Of a DNA stretch of 64,000 bases, positions 35,939 to 46,915 are shown in pieces. Position numbers and translations under genes: made by a program. How positions within the stretch are numbered: the first letter of the stretch is position 1; every line of letters begins with the position of its first letter. Source of the stretch: Bacteroidota bacterium (GTDB lineage: Bacteria; Bacteroidota; Bacteroidia; 2-12-FULL-35-15); NCBI GenBank assembly GCA_947449315.1, contig CANFRC010000003.1, positions 1 through 64,000 of the forward strand, read 5' to 3'. The notes beneath the pieces are model-generated. The model was not told where the DNA came from. It saw only the letters and a program-made list of their open reading frames with translations, and ran no database searches.

Positions 35939-36661
35939 ATGGAAACAAACAATTTTAATTACGTTCAATCGGAGCAAGAAACTGGCTCGATGTCGAGAAC
36001 GTTTGTTGCAAATGTATTTTCTTGGATGTTTGCAGCTTTAGCTATTACAACTATCGTAGCTTATTATTTCGGAAACAACCTACAATTACTTTCTTTGTTG
36101 GTAAACATGGAGGTTGGAGGATTAACCGGATTGGGTTATGTTGTAATGTTCGCTCCACTCGGATTTGTCTTAGCTATGTCATTAGGGTTTAATAAATTTT
36201 CTTACCCTGTCATCTTGTTTCTTTTCCTTTTATATTCAGCAGTAATGGGAGCAAGTTTGAGTTTTATTTTTTTAATGTATACATCTGGTTCAATATTCGG
36301 AACATTTGCTGCTGCTGCAGGGATGTTTGGTATCATGGCCGTTGTTGGCTATACAACAAACACTGACCTAACAAAATTCGGATCTATTATGATGATGGGG
36401 TTAGTAGGGATAATTGTAGCTAGCATCATCAACTGGTTCTTACAAAGTGACAGCATGAGTTATATCATCAGCTTTATTGGTGTTTTGGTATTTACTGGCT
36501 TAACTGCTTATGATGTTCAAAAACTAAAACGTATTGGTGCAGGTGTTGAATTCGGAAACGAGACAACAAGTAAATTAGTAATTCTAGGTGCATTAAACTT
36601 ATACTTAGATTTCATTAACTTATTCTTATTCTTATTACGTTTATTCGGCAACCGAAAATAA
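35939..36661 (+). CDS. Bax inhibitor-1/YccA-family membrane protein
   Basis: A 240-residue inner-membrane protein with about seven hydrophobic segments (from FVANVFSWMFAALAITTIVA at about 22 to LYLDFINLFLFLLRLFG at the end). The BI-1 signature GLTAYDVQKLKRIG and the C-terminal FINLFLFLLRL identify the family, whose members form pH-sensitive calcium leak channels or interact with FtsH in other species. I start it at 35939 because the promoter overlaps the earlier ATG. Confidence 0.9.
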   Translation: METNNFNYVQSEQETGSMSRTFVANVFSWMFAALAITTIVAYYFGNNLQLLSLLVNMEVGGLTGLGYVVMFAPLGFVLAMSLGFNKFSYPVILFLFLLYSAVMGASLSFIFLMYTSGSIFGTFAAAAGMFGIMAVVGYTTNTDLTKFGSIMMMGLVGIIVASIINWFLQSDSMSYIISFIGVLVFTGLTAYDVQKLKRIGAGVEFGNETTSKLVILGALNLYLDFINLFLFLLRLFGNRK

Positions 36662-36681
36662 TCAAACAATTCATTGTGAAT

Positions 36682-36716
36682 AAAAAGAGTCTCGATAGTT
36701 ATCGGGACTTTTTTAT
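36682..36716 (+). terminator. Terminator after the BI-1 gene
   Basis: Stem AGTCTCGATA paired with TATCGGGACT (one wobble), followed by a T run. Confidence 0.7.
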
Positions 36717-36758
36717 TTTGATTAATATTGAATTTATAAACCATTAAATCTATTCAGC

Positions 36759-37643
36759 ATGAAAGCATACGTATTTCCGGGACAAGGTTCCCAATTTGTT
36801 GGAATGGGAAAAGAGTTGTACGAAACTTCGCCATTAGCAAAAGAACTTTTTGAAAAAGCGAATACATTATTAGGGTTTCGCATCACGGACATTATGTTCA
36901 GCGGTACTGATGAAGAATTGAAACAAACGAAAGTAACGCAACCGGCAATATTTTTACATTCCGTAATTTTAGCAGCAACGATGAGCGAAAATGTAAAACC
37001 TGAAATGGTTGCCGGCCACAGCTTAGGCGAATTCTCAGCATTGGTAGTAAATAAAACATTATCGTTTGAAGATGCTCTTGTTTTAGTTTCAAAACGTGCT
37101 TTAGCAATGCAAAAAGCTTGTGAGCAAAACCCTTCTACAATGGCTGCAGTTTTAAACTTAGACGATAAGATCATCGAAGACATTTGCGCAGAAATAACAG
37201 CTTCAGGAGACATTGTTGTAGCTGCAAATTATAACTGTCCCGGACAATTAGTTATTTCGGGAACGATCAATGGTGTAACTATTGCTTGCGAAAAAATGAA
37301 GGCGGCAGGAGCAAAACGTGCATTAGTATTGCCTGTAGGTGGAGCTTTTCATTCACCTCTAATGCAACCAGCAGCTTTGGAGTTAGAGGCCGCAATCAAA
37401 GCAACAACTTTTAATACCCCTATTTGCCCTGTCTATCAAAATGTAACGGCAAATGCTGTTTCAAACCCTGCTGAAATTCAAAAGAATCTGATCCTGCAAT
37501 TGACAGCTCCTGTAAAATGGACACAAACAGTTCAACAAATGATTGCTGATGGTGCTACCTCATTTACTGAAGTTGGACCTGGAAAAGTTTTACAAGGGTT
37601 AGTTAAAAAAGTGAATCCTACTATGGAAGCTGCTAGCATTTAA
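36759..37643 (+). CDS. fabD: Malonyl CoA-acyl carrier protein transacylase
   Basis: Transfers malonyl from CoA to ACP for fatty acid synthesis. The 294 residues contain the N-terminal FPGQGSQFVGMG (oxyanion loop), the nucleophile Ser88 in AGHSLGEF, and GGAFHSPLM with the catalytic His. The length is standard. It stands alone; no other fab genes are visible here. Confidence 0.95.
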   Translation: MKAYVFPGQGSQFVGMGKELYETSPLAKELFEKANTLLGFRITDIMFSGTDEELKQTKVTQPAIFLHSVILAATMSENVKPEMVAGHSLGEFSALVVNKTLSFEDALVLVSKRALAMQKACEQNPSTMAAVLNLDDKIIEDICAEITASGDIVVAANYNCPGQLVISGTINGVTIACEKMKAAGAKRALVLPVGGAFHSPLMQPAALELEAAIKATTFNTPICPVYQNVTANAVSNPAEIQKNLILQLTAPVKWTQTVQQMIADGATSFTEVGPGKVLQGLVKKVNPTMEAASI

Positions 37644-37699
37644 TAAAAAGATGTTAGCATACTTAAAAATAAAACGAATCGTTATCCTATAAATAGAAA

Positions 37700-38341
37700 A
37701 TGAAAAAAATATTTTTATTCATTATCACACTTTTCGTTGTTGTCCAGGTTAATGCTCAATTCTTCAACAGTATTGGGTTAACCGCAGGCCTGTCATTAGG
37801 AAATCAGAAATTCTTTTTTAATGACCCTTCTTCTATCGCTAGAAAAAAATACATTTTAGGATACAATGCAAGTTTCTTCGGAGAGTTTTTTAGTGATACT
37901 CATTTCCGTTGGGTCAGTGAGATTCAATACAATCAAAAAGGATCGATCGACAAGCAACCGGAAGAAAAATACCGTAACAAATTACACTACCTCTGTTGGA
38001 ATAATTATTTGAAAGTACGTTTTGAAACGTATCGTGTGATTCCCTATCTTTTAATTGGACCACGTTTAGAATATACATTAGCACAAAATACCGCTTCACC
38101 GCCCATCACAAGCAACTTTGCTACACTTCATATGAGCGGTGCAGTAGGTGCAGGAATTGAATTTGTAAGTTTTACTAATTTCAAATTTTTAGTAGAAGGA
38201 TTTTATAATCCTGATATCATGTCGGCTTATAAACGATCCGAGTTGCATGTAAGAAATAAAAATTTAGAATTACGCGTAGGTGTAAAATATGAATTTGTAG
38301 GGCGAAAGCAACATTGCAACTCCCCGACATATGTAGAATAA
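37700..38341 (+). CDS. PorT-like small outer-membrane beta-barrel protein
   Basis: A 213-residue exported protein with signal peptide MKKIFLFIITLFVVVQVNAQ. The mature part alternates amphipathic strands with turns (IGLTAGLSLGNQ, WVSEIQYNQKGS, RVIPYLLIGPRLEYTLA, MSGAVGAGIEFV, LELRVGVKYEF), matching the small 8-strand barrels of the PorT/OMP_b-brl_2 group common in Bacteroidota. The specific role is unknown; PorT itself serves T9SS, but this copy cannot be assigned that role. It follows fabD by 56 nt. Confidence 0.8.
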   Translation: MKKIFLFIITLFVVVQVNAQFFNSIGLTAGLSLGNQKFFFNDPSSIARKKYILGYNASFFGEFFSDTHFRWVSEIQYNQKGSIDKQPEEKYRNKLHYLCWNNYLKVRFETYRVIPYLLIGPRLEYTLAQNTASPPITSNFATLHMSGAVGAGIEFVSFTNFKFLVEGFYNPDIMSAYKRSELHVRNKNLELRVGVKYEFVGRKQHCNSPTYVE

Positions 38342-38354
38342 AAAATGTTAGAGA

Positions 38355-40361
38355 TTAAAACAAATTCTCCAACAAATTCTCGTCAACCAAATTAGGCAAC
38401 GTCACTCTTAATTCAGGCGTTCGAGCCATTTCCCGCTTTATTGCAAATAACGCTTCTTCATTTCGAGCCCATCCTCTTCGAGCTATCCCGTTATTCACAT
38501 CCCAGAACAACATAGACTTTAATCGTCTGTCGCTATCAGATGTGCCATCTAACACCATTCCAAATCCACCATTGATAACTTCTCCCCAACCTACTCCACC
38601 GCCATTATGCAAGGATATCCAGGTTGCACCACGAAAACCGTCTCCAACAAAATTCTGAACTGCCATATCAGCAGTAAAGCTGGAACCATCATAAATATTG
38701 GATGTTTCGCGATAGGGAGAATCTGTCCCAGAAACATCATGATGATCGCGACCCAATATTACGGGAGCACTGAGCTCACCCGATTTTATGGCATGATTAA
38801 AGGCTTCTGCAATTTTAACTCGTGCTTCTGAATCAGCATATAAAATGCGGGCTTGGGACCCTACAACCAAATTATTTTGCATCGCATCTTTGATCCATAC
38901 TATGTTATCCGACAACTGTTGTTTGATCTCTTCAGGTGCAGTTGTATACATTTCTTCTAAAACATGAAGCGCTAATTTATCGGTTGTTGCTAGATCTTTG
39001 GGGTCGCAAGAAGAGCATACCCAACGAAAAGGACCGAAACCATAATCAAAACACATCGGTCCGAGAATATCTTGCACATATGATTTGAATTTAAACGTTC
39101 CATCTTTATTTACAATATCTGCTCCGGCACGGGATGCTTCCAATAAAAAAGCATTTCCATAATCAAAGAAATACATTCCTTTTGCAGCTTGCTGGTTTAC
39201 AGCATTTGCATGACGTACCAATGTTTTCTGAACTTCCACTTTAAATTTAGCAGGATCTTTTGCCATCATTTCATTTGATTCTTCAAAGGAAATTCCGGCA
39301 GGATAATAGCCACCAGCCCAAGGATTATGCAAAGAGGTTTGATCCGTTCCTATATCCACTTTCATTTCTTCTTTTACCAATCGCTCCCACAGGTCAACGA
39401 CATTGCCTTGATAAGCCAATGATATAGGTTCTTTTAAACCTTGCGCTTTCTTGATCCGTTCCATTAATGTTGTCAGATCTTCAAATACTTCATCCACCCA
39501 ACCCTGCGAATGACGTGTTTTTACAGCCTTTGGATTAATCTCCGCTACAACAGAAACAAGACCTGATATTTTGCCTGCCTTTGGCTGAGCACCACTCATA
39601 CCACCTAATCCGCATGTAACAAACAACTTCCCTCTTCTATCATCTTCACTTTTAGAAATTTTACGTGCAGCATTCATCACTGTAATGGTTGTTCCGTGCA
39701 CAATCCCTTGCGGACCAATATACATATAGGAACCTGCAGTCATTTGGCCGTATTGAGTGACACCCAAAGCATTAAACTTCTCCCAGTCATCTGGTTTGCT
39801 ATAATTCGGGATCATCATTCCATTTGTAATAACAACACGCGGAGCATCTTTGTGAGAAGGGAATAATCCCATTGGATGTCCTGAATACATAACAAGTGTT
39901 TGCTCATCGGTCATTTCAGCCAGATATTTCATGACCAAAAGGTACTGTGCCCAATTTTGAAAAACCGCACCATTACCACCGTAAGTGATTAGTTCATGCG
40001 GATGTTGCGCAACAGCATTGTCAAGATTATTCTGAAGCATCAACATAATTGCAGCAGCCTGCTTTGATTGATGAGGGTAATCGTAAATATGACGGGAATA
40101 TATTTTATAATCAGGACGAAAGCGATACATATAGATCCTACCGTATTCCTTCAACTCAGCAGCAAATTCTTTAGATAATACTGCATGATGTTTTTTATCA
40201 AAATAACGCAACGCATTTCGGATCGCTAACTTTTTTTCTTCTTTGTTCAGAATATCTTTTCGCTTCGGAGCATGGTTCAATGAGGAATCAAAGGGCTTTT
40301 CAGCAGGCAATTCAGAAGGTATTCCTATTAATACTTGTTCTTTAAAGTCGTTTGTACTCAT
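38355..40361 (-). CDS. hutU: Urocanate hydratase (long form)
   Basis: Converts urocanate to imidazolonepropionate in histidine degradation, using NAD as a bound cofactor. The 668 residues are about 100 longer than the E. coli-type enzyme but match the long urocanase common in Bacteroidota. Signatures include LITYGGNGAVFQNWAQYLLV (about 122), YSGHPMGLFPSHKDAPRVVI, YIGPQGIVHGTTITV, the NAD-site GGLGGMSGAQP (about 250) and FRWVCSSCDPKDL. No other hut gene is nearby. The small DUF5522 gene ends 7 nt upstream. Confidence 0.94.
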   Translation of the reverse strand: MSTNDFKEQVLIGIPSELPAEKPFDSSLNHAPKRKDILNKEEKKLAIRNALRYFDKKHHAVLSKEFAAELKEYGRIYMYRFRPDYKIYSRHIYDYPHQSKQAAAIMLMLQNNLDNAVAQHPHELITYGGNGAVFQNWAQYLLVMKYLAEMTDEQTLVMYSGHPMGLFPSHKDAPRVVITNGMMIPNYSKPDDWEKFNALGVTQYGQMTAGSYMYIGPQGIVHGTTITVMNAARKISKSEDDRRGKLFVTCGLGGMSGAQPKAGKISGLVSVVAEINPKAVKTRHSQGWVDEVFEDLTTLMERIKKAQGLKEPISLAYQGNVVDLWERLVKEEMKVDIGTDQTSLHNPWAGGYYPAGISFEESNEMMAKDPAKFKVEVQKTLVRHANAVNQQAAKGMYFFDYGNAFLLEASRAGADIVNKDGTFKFKSYVQDILGPMCFDYGFGPFRWVCSSCDPKDLATTDKLALHVLEEMYTTAPEEIKQQLSDNIVWIKDAMQNNLVVGSQARILYADSEARVKIAEAFNHAIKSGELSAPVILGRDHHDVSGTDSPYRETSNIYDGSSFTADMAVQNFVGDGFRGATWISLHNGGGVGWGEVINGGFGMVLDGTSDSDRRLKSMLFWDVNNGIARRGWARNEEALFAIKREMARTPELRVTLPNLVDENLLENLF

Positions 40362-40368
40362 AATTAAT

Positions 40369-40548
40369 TTATTTTTTAGGAATTATTCTTCCTTTTTCTT
40401 TACTAAATCCATAAGGACAATGCTTACATCCATTCTGACAACAATAGCCACGTTTCAAAAGATATTTCTCAGTGAATATAATATATCCTTGTTCGCTGTA
40501 ATAGTAATCGTCCGGCTCTAATTCTTTATGCTTTGAAAACTCATCCAT
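40369..40548 (-). CDS. Small DUF5522-type Cys-rich protein (59 residues)
   Basis: ATG at 40548, 59 codons. The peptide begins MDEFSKHKELEPDDYYYSEQ and carries the Cys cluster GYCCQNGCKHCPYGF at about residues 34-48, the signature of DUF5522-type proteins. The Cys-Cys-x3-Cys-x2-Cys pattern suggests metal or iron-sulfur binding, but no function is established. It ends 7 nt before hutU and is probably co-transcribed. Confidence 0.8.
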   Translation of the reverse strand: MDEFSKHKELEPDDYYYSEQGYIIFTEKYLLKRGYCCQNGCKHCPYGFSKEKGRIIPKK

Positions 40549-40576
40549 TCATTACAAATTTAACTATTTTTACGGT

Positions 40577-41476
40577 ATGCAAAATGATTCTGTAATCATT
40601 CCTTTACAAGCTATTATTGATGACATTACAACTAAACACAGAATTCGTTTGTTTGTTTTACGACTCGATCAAAATCACCCACATATTAGTGGCAACAAGC
40701 TTTTTAAACTTAAATACAATATTGAAGAAGCAAAGAAAGAGAAAAAAAAAACACTCTTAACTTTCGGTGGTGCATTCTCCAACCACATTGCTGCTTGTGC
40801 TGCTGCAGGTAAAGAATTTAATTTTGAAACCATCGGAATCATTCGGGGAGAAGAACACACTGACTTAAACCCAACCTTAAAATTTGCAATGGAATGTGGA
40901 ATGAAATTGCACTATGTTTCAAGAACTCTTTATCAAAATAAGAAAGAACTCTATCAACATATTGAACAACAATTTCCTAACGATAGCTTTTATCTGATAC
41001 CGGAAGGAGGCTCCAATATTCTTGGAGTAAAAGGCTGCAAGGAAATTACAGATACTATCACAATTGATTTCGATTATATCTGTTGCCCTTGCGGAACGGG
41101 AGCAACGTTTTCTGGTATTGCACTTTCATTAAAAGAAAATGAAAAAGGAATCGGATTTCAAGTTTTAAAAGCCGAGAATTACATAAAAGAGGAAGTGAAT
41201 AATTGGTTATCCGAATTCCATTCTTTTTCACAAAACAACTTTTCAATAAATGAAGAATTTCATTTTGGGGGATACGCGAAAGTGAAACCTGAACTGATAG
41301 ACTTTGTCAAAAATTTTAATACACAACATTCGATTCCGCTTGACTATATTTATACAGGCAAAATGATGTACGGCATCTATGAATTAATAAAAAGGGGGCA
41401 TTTCGATGCCAATCAAACCATTATTGCTATTCATACAGGTGGACTTCAAGGAAACAAAGGGATCAAATTAACATAG
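40577..41476 (+). CDS. PLP enzyme of the ACC deaminase/D-cysteine desulfhydrase family
   Basis: A 299-residue fold-type II PLP enzyme. The lysine region SGNKLFKLKYN (the Schiff-base Lys is probably Lys44), GGAFSNHIAACAAAG (about 69-83) and the phosphate loop CCPCGTGATFSGIA (about 173) fit the family that includes 1-aminocyclopropane-1-carboxylate deaminase and D-cysteine desulfhydrase. The specificity cannot be read from the sequence. The divergent DUF5522 gene starts 28 nt upstream. Confidence 0.85.
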   Translation: MQNDSVIIPLQAIIDDITTKHRIRLFVLRLDQNHPHISGNKLFKLKYNIEEAKKEKKKTLLTFGGAFSNHIAACAAAGKEFNFETIGIIRGEEHTDLNPTLKFAMECGMKLHYVSRTLYQNKKELYQHIEQQFPNDSFYLIPEGGSNILGVKGCKEITDTITIDFDYICCPCGTGATFSGIALSLKENEKGIGFQVLKAENYIKEEVNNWLSEFHSFSQNNFSINEEFHFGGYAKVKPELIDFVKNFNTQHSIPLDYIYTGKMMYGIYELIKRGHFDANQTIIAIHTGGLQGNKGIKLT

Positions 41477-41539
41477 CAATGTTAGAAAATAGGCCACGCT
41501 ATAAAAGAAATAAAATTATTTTTCGGTAGTTTTGAAAGA

Positions 41540-42457
41540 ATGCAAAAACGATTAACAATATTCATCTCCGCTGTTTTTTCAGTGTCAATGATTGCTCAAC
41601 CAAACGAGCATAAAATGACGCCCAATCAATATATCGACAATTATAAAGACGAAGCAATTAAAGAGATGCTTATGTTTAATATCCCCGCAAGTATCACCTT
41701 AGCGCAGGGAATGCTGGAAAGTGGAAATGGAAATAGTGACCTGGCAGTTTATGCAAACAATCATTTTGGAATTAAATGTCATTTAGAATGGAATGGTGCG
41801 ACATTCAATAAAGATGATGATGCTAAAGATGAATGTTTCAGAAAATACCCTTCTGTTTTAGAATCTTACACTGACCATTCCAATTTTTTAAAGTCTCGCG
41901 AAAGATATTCACCGCTGTTTGAACTCAAACGCACAGATTACAAAAACTGGGCAAAAGGACTAAAAGACTTAGGGTATGCAACAGACCCAAAATATACACA
42001 ACGGCTACTGGAATTAATTAACACCTATGAATTATTTCAGTATGACCAAATTGATGCAATGCCAAACATTACAGCTTCTGTCACTAAAACAAGTGTGCCG
42101 CCATCAATGGAGCCAAGAGAAATTTTAAGCTTCCGGTTCATAAAATACATCCTAGTGAAACCAGGTGATAGCTTTTATAAAATTGCGCATGACACAGACA
42201 AAGATCTATGGCAATTATATAAATTCAATGACTTGTCGCCCGATTCAAAATTGATTGCGGGACAAAAATTATATTTACAACCCAAGCGAAATAAGGCAAA
42301 AGAACCATTCCATATAGTGAAGAAAGGAGAAACAATGAATTCTATCTCACAACTCCATGGCATAAAATTAAGATCATTGTACAAAAAAAATCTCATGAAG
42401 CCAGGTGATGCGCCAGTCGTTGGGCAGCAACTATACCTTAGAAAGCGAAAGAAATAA
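41540..42457 (+). CDS. Glucosaminidase with two LysM domains
   Basis: A 305-residue peptidoglycan hydrolase. The signal peptide MQKRLTIFISAVFSVSMIAQ is followed by a GH73-type glucosaminidase domain (about 30-175) with the catalytic Glu in LAQGMLESGNGNSDLAVYAN and HFGIKCH. Two LysM modules lie at about 200-245 (YILVKPGDSFYKIAHDTDKD) and 258-303 (FHIVKKGETMNSISQLHGIK). It should cleave glycan strands in the periplasm. A TAGTTTTG -7-like element at 41527-41534 lies only 5 nt before the start. Confidence 0.9.
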   Translation: MQKRLTIFISAVFSVSMIAQPNEHKMTPNQYIDNYKDEAIKEMLMFNIPASITLAQGMLESGNGNSDLAVYANNHFGIKCHLEWNGATFNKDDDAKDECFRKYPSVLESYTDHSNFLKSRERYSPLFELKRTDYKNWAKGLKDLGYATDPKYTQRLLELINTYELFQYDQIDAMPNITASVTKTSVPPSMEPREILSFRFIKYILVKPGDSFYKIAHDTDKDLWQLYKFNDLSPDSKLIAGQKLYLQPKRNKAKEPFHIVKKGETMNSISQLHGIKLRSLYKKNLMKPGDAPVVGQQLYLRKRKK

Positions 42458-42650
42458 GCGACTTTTTTATTTTAACAAAATACATTTTATTGTTTCATTA
42501 TTTTTTTAAGACTAACATTGATGTTAGCTATAAAAAATACTAATCCGAATGGAATAACTGTTCCAGATTACAACGCCTGAAGGAACATTCATGTCAATTA
42601 TACTCGCCAACAGTAGTTTCTAACGAAAGGAAAAGATTGCGTAAAGACGA

Positions 42651-43886
42651 TCAATGAAAAAATAAATAGGAAATATAAATTGCCGCAAATACACCGGCGA
42701 GGTCTGCTATCAATCCTGCTGTAATTGCATAACGAGTATTTTTTATGCCTACTGATCCGAAATACAATGCAACAATATAAAAGGTAGTATCTGCAGCACC
42801 CTGAAATACGCACGACAAATGTCCGACAAAAGAATCCGCTCCATGTGTTTTCATCATATCGATCATCATTCCTTGTGATCCGCTTCCACTAAGCGGCTTC
42901 ATAAAAGCTACCGGAAGAGCAGCAACGAAGTCCGCATTTAGTCCAAGGCAAGCTAATATAAAACCGATACCATCCGTTAAATAATTCATTGCGCCTGAAG
43001 CACGAAACACAGCAATGCCAACTAGCATAGCAACTAAGTAGGGTATTATTTTAATGGTTATTTCAAATCCGTTTTTTGCACCATCAATAAAAGCACTGTA
43101 CACATTTATTTTTTTTCGAACTGCCCCTAAAATAAAAGAGGTTATTATTGAAAACAAAATAACATTAGCTCCCACTTTCGAAACAATGGAAATCTGTGCT
43201 TGAGGCAAGGTACTAAAATACCAAACCAAGCCAACAACAATAGCAGTTACTCCTAACAACCAAGACATGACCACCTTATTGAAAATATTTATTTTCTGCC
43301 ATATCGCTACTGTTAATATTCCTATTAAGGTGGAACAGTAGGTTGCAATTAAAATGGGAATAAAAACATCGGATGGATTCACTGCTCCATTAATGGCACG
43401 CATGGCAATTATAGAAACCGGTATAATAGTAAACCCACCGGTATTCAATACTAAAAACATAATCTGCGCATTGGATGCTGTTTCTTTTTCAGTATTCAAC
43501 TCTTGTAAACTACCCATCGCCTTTAAACCTATTGGTGTTGCAGCATTTCCAAGGCCAAGCATGTTTGCTGAAAAATTCATTACGATATGTCCATTTGCAG
43601 GATGACCTTTGGGGACACCTGGAAATAATTTATTAAAAAACGGACCAACAATTCGGGACAAAAAATTGATTGCTCCCGCTTTTTCACCAATATTCATAAG
43701 ACCTAACCAGAAAGTCATAACACCAGCCAATGGCAGCGAGATATCCATCACCGCCATTTTTGATGAACTAAATGTTGCGTCCACAAGTGTTTTAAAAATC
43801 TCTGTATTGCCTCTAACGATGAGTTCAAATAGCGCAACTACAAATGCAATCAAAAAAAATGCTATCCAGATATAATTTAGTACCAC
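42651..43886 (-). CDS. Fused SpmA-SpmB-like membrane protein (nucleoside recognition domains)
   Basis: A 411-residue multi-pass inner-membrane protein that fuses the two spore maturation protein families. The N-terminal half (about 45-200) carries the SpmA-like Gate domain with ANMLGLGNAATPIGLKAMGS; the C-terminal half (about 240-405) is SpmB-like with MKPLSGSGSQGMMIDMM and FVGHLSCVFQGAADTTFYIV. About ten hydrophobic segments are present. No sporulation genes are nearby; in Bacteroidota this fusion is a presumed transporter of unknown substrate. Confidence 0.88.
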   Translation of the reverse strand: MVLNYIWIAFFLIAFVVALFELIVRGNTEIFKTLVDATFSSSKMAVMDISLPLAGVMTFWLGLMNIGEKAGAINFLSRIVGPFFNKLFPGVPKGHPANGHIVMNFSANMLGLGNAATPIGLKAMGSLQELNTEKETASNAQIMFLVLNTGGFTIIPVSIIAMRAINGAVNPSDVFIPILIATYCSTLIGILTVAIWQKINIFNKVVMSWLLGVTAIVVGLVWYFSTLPQAQISIVSKVGANVILFSIITSFILGAVRKKINVYSAFIDGAKNGFEITIKIIPYLVAMLVGIAVFRASGAMNYLTDGIGFILACLGLNADFVAALPVAFMKPLSGSGSQGMMIDMMKTHGADSFVGHLSCVFQGAADTTFYIVALYFGSVGIKNTRYAITAGLIADLAGVFAAIYISYLFFH

Positions 43887-44123
43887 TTGCGTTTTTAGTT
43901 TTAGTTATTAATTTTCAAAAAATGGAAGTGAAATTCACACTAAAAATCAAAACTGATTTTGAACGAATGTAATGAATAAACAGATTTAAGGGCGCTTAAA
44001 ATCGCATAAAATATTAACCAAAATGATTGAGAATGTTAATAAAAAGGAATCTTGCTATTGGTTTTATTTCTACTTTTGACGTGCAATATTTAGTACTCAT
44101 TTTCAATTCAAAAATCAAAATAA

Positions 44124-45422
<1,299 letters not shown>

Positions 45423-45506
45423 TTTTTTTCATTATTGTTTTTATTATGATAAAAACCTTTTATCTTTCGGGAATCAAGGTTAAAACTAGTTTCATTCATC
45501 AATATT

Positions 45507-46838
45507 ATGGATACATTAAAAGATAAATTCGCTGCAAAAGCAGGTCCTGTGGCAGCAGAAGTAAAAGCGATCATTAAAGAAAAAGGCGATGTAAAACTTG
45601 GCGAATACACTGTAGCTCAAGTCTATCAAGGAATGAAAGGTATTGTAGGTTTGGTAACAGAAACCTCTAAACTAGATCCTGAAGAAGGAATCCGCTTCAG
45701 AGGATACACGATTCCTGAACTTCGAGAAAAACTTCCTAAAGCACCAGGTGGCACAGAGCCATTGCCTGAAGGAATCTTCTACTTAATGTTATTGGGTGAA
45801 CTTCCAACTCAGGAAGATGTTTTAAACTTGGGTAACGTTTGGGCAAGAAGAGCAATTGTACCAAAGCATGTGTTTGATGTATTAGATAAAATGCCTGCAT
45901 CTACTCATCCGATGACTCAATTTGTGATGGCAATTATGGCAATGCAAACTGAATCACTATTTGCTGCTGCTTATAAAAAAGGAGTAAACAAAAAAGATTA
46001 TTGGGATTATGTCTATGAAGATTCTATGAATCTGATTGCACGATTACCACGTGTTGCAGCATACATCTACCGCAGAAAATATAAAAATGGAGTTCACATT
46101 GAACCAGATCCAAAATTGGATTGGGCGGCAAACCTTGCACACATGCTTGGTTACGAAGAATTTGACATGAAACGTTTGATGCGCATGTACATGACCATCC
46201 ACGTTGACCACGAAGGCGGAAACGTATCAGCACATACAACTCATTTAGTAGGTTCTGCTTTAAGCGACCCTTATTTGGCTTTTGCTGCAGGTATGAACGG
46301 ATTAGCGGGCCCTTTGCATGGATTAGCAAATCAAGAAGTATTAAGTTGGATATTGGAATTACGTGAAGAATTAGGTGGAGGTCTGCCAACTGAAAAACAA
46401 ATTGAAGATTATATCAAAAAAACATTAGCTGACGGAAAAGTTGTACCAGGATATGGGCATGCTGTATTGCGTAAAACAGACCCTCGTTTTTCTGCTCAAC
46501 AAGATTTTTATGAGCGTTACATTAAACCACAAGGGAAAGATGATCTATGCGAAATAGTTCAGATGGTTTATAAAGTTGCTCCTCCTATTTTAGAGGGCAC
46601 GGGAAAAATAAAAAATCCTTGGCCAAATGTTGATGCACATTCAGGAGTATTGTTAACGCACTACGGAATGGTTGAACACGAATTCTACACTGTATTATTT
46701 GGTGTATCACGTGCACTTGGAGTTTTATCTTCACTGATCTGGGACAGAGCATTGGGTCACCCAATCGAACGTCCAGGGTCCATTACAACCGAAGGTATTA
46801 AAAAGAAAATTGCTGCAGCTGAAGCTGCAAAAGCATAA
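45507..46838 (+). CDS. gltA: Citrate synthase, eukaryote-like type
   Basis: Condenses acetyl-CoA and oxaloacetate in the TCA cycle. The 443 residues lack the N-terminal NADH-binding extension of the hexameric Gram-negative type and resemble the mitochondrial form: GIRFRGYTIPEL, THPMTQFV, DHEGGNVSAHTTHLVGSALS with active-site His, GLAGPLHGLANQEVL, and PGYGHAVLRKTDPRF with the second His. A TATCTTTC -7-like element lies at 45461-45468. A terminator follows the stop by a few bases. Confidence 0.94.
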   Translation: MDTLKDKFAAKAGPVAAEVKAIIKEKGDVKLGEYTVAQVYQGMKGIVGLVTETSKLDPEEGIRFRGYTIPELREKLPKAPGGTEPLPEGIFYLMLLGELPTQEDVLNLGNVWARRAIVPKHVFDVLDKMPASTHPMTQFVMAIMAMQTESLFAAAYKKGVNKKDYWDYVYEDSMNLIARLPRVAAYIYRRKYKNGVHIEPDPKLDWAANLAHMLGYEEFDMKRLMRMYMTIHVDHEGGNVSAHTTHLVGSALSDPYLAFAAGMNGLAGPLHGLANQEVLSWILELREELGGGLPTEKQIEDYIKKTLADGKVVPGYGHAVLRKTDPRFSAQQDFYERYIKPQGKDDLCEIVQMVYKVAPPILEGTGKIKNPWPNVDAHSGVLLTHYGMVEHEFYTVLFGVSRALGVLSSLIWDRALGHPIERPGSITTEGIKKKIAAAEAAKA

Positions 46839-46839
46839 G

Positions 46840-46868
46840 GAAAAGGCTACCACACGGTAGCCTTTTTT
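46840..46868 (+). terminator. Terminator of citrate synthase
   Basis: Stem AAAAGGCTACC/GGTAGCCTTTT with loop around ACAC, followed by a T run, immediately behind the stop codon. Confidence 0.85.
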
Positions 46869-46915
46869 TATTTCGTATCTTTTTAACGTATTAGCGTTAT
46901 GATATAAAGTCTTCT

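Noticed and set aside
37700-38341. Assignment as PorT of the T9SS
   Set aside because: Only the small barrel architecture agrees; no other T9SS machinery gene is close and the barrel family is large.
39571-39590. TGCCTGCCTTTGGC in hutU, resembling one arm of the palindromic unit
   Set aside because: No second arm is present and it encodes normal urocanase residues.
41527-41540. Leaderless transcript for the glucosaminidase gene
   Set aside because: TAGTTTTG lies 5 nt before ATG, but no TTG is found at the right distance, so the box may be chance.
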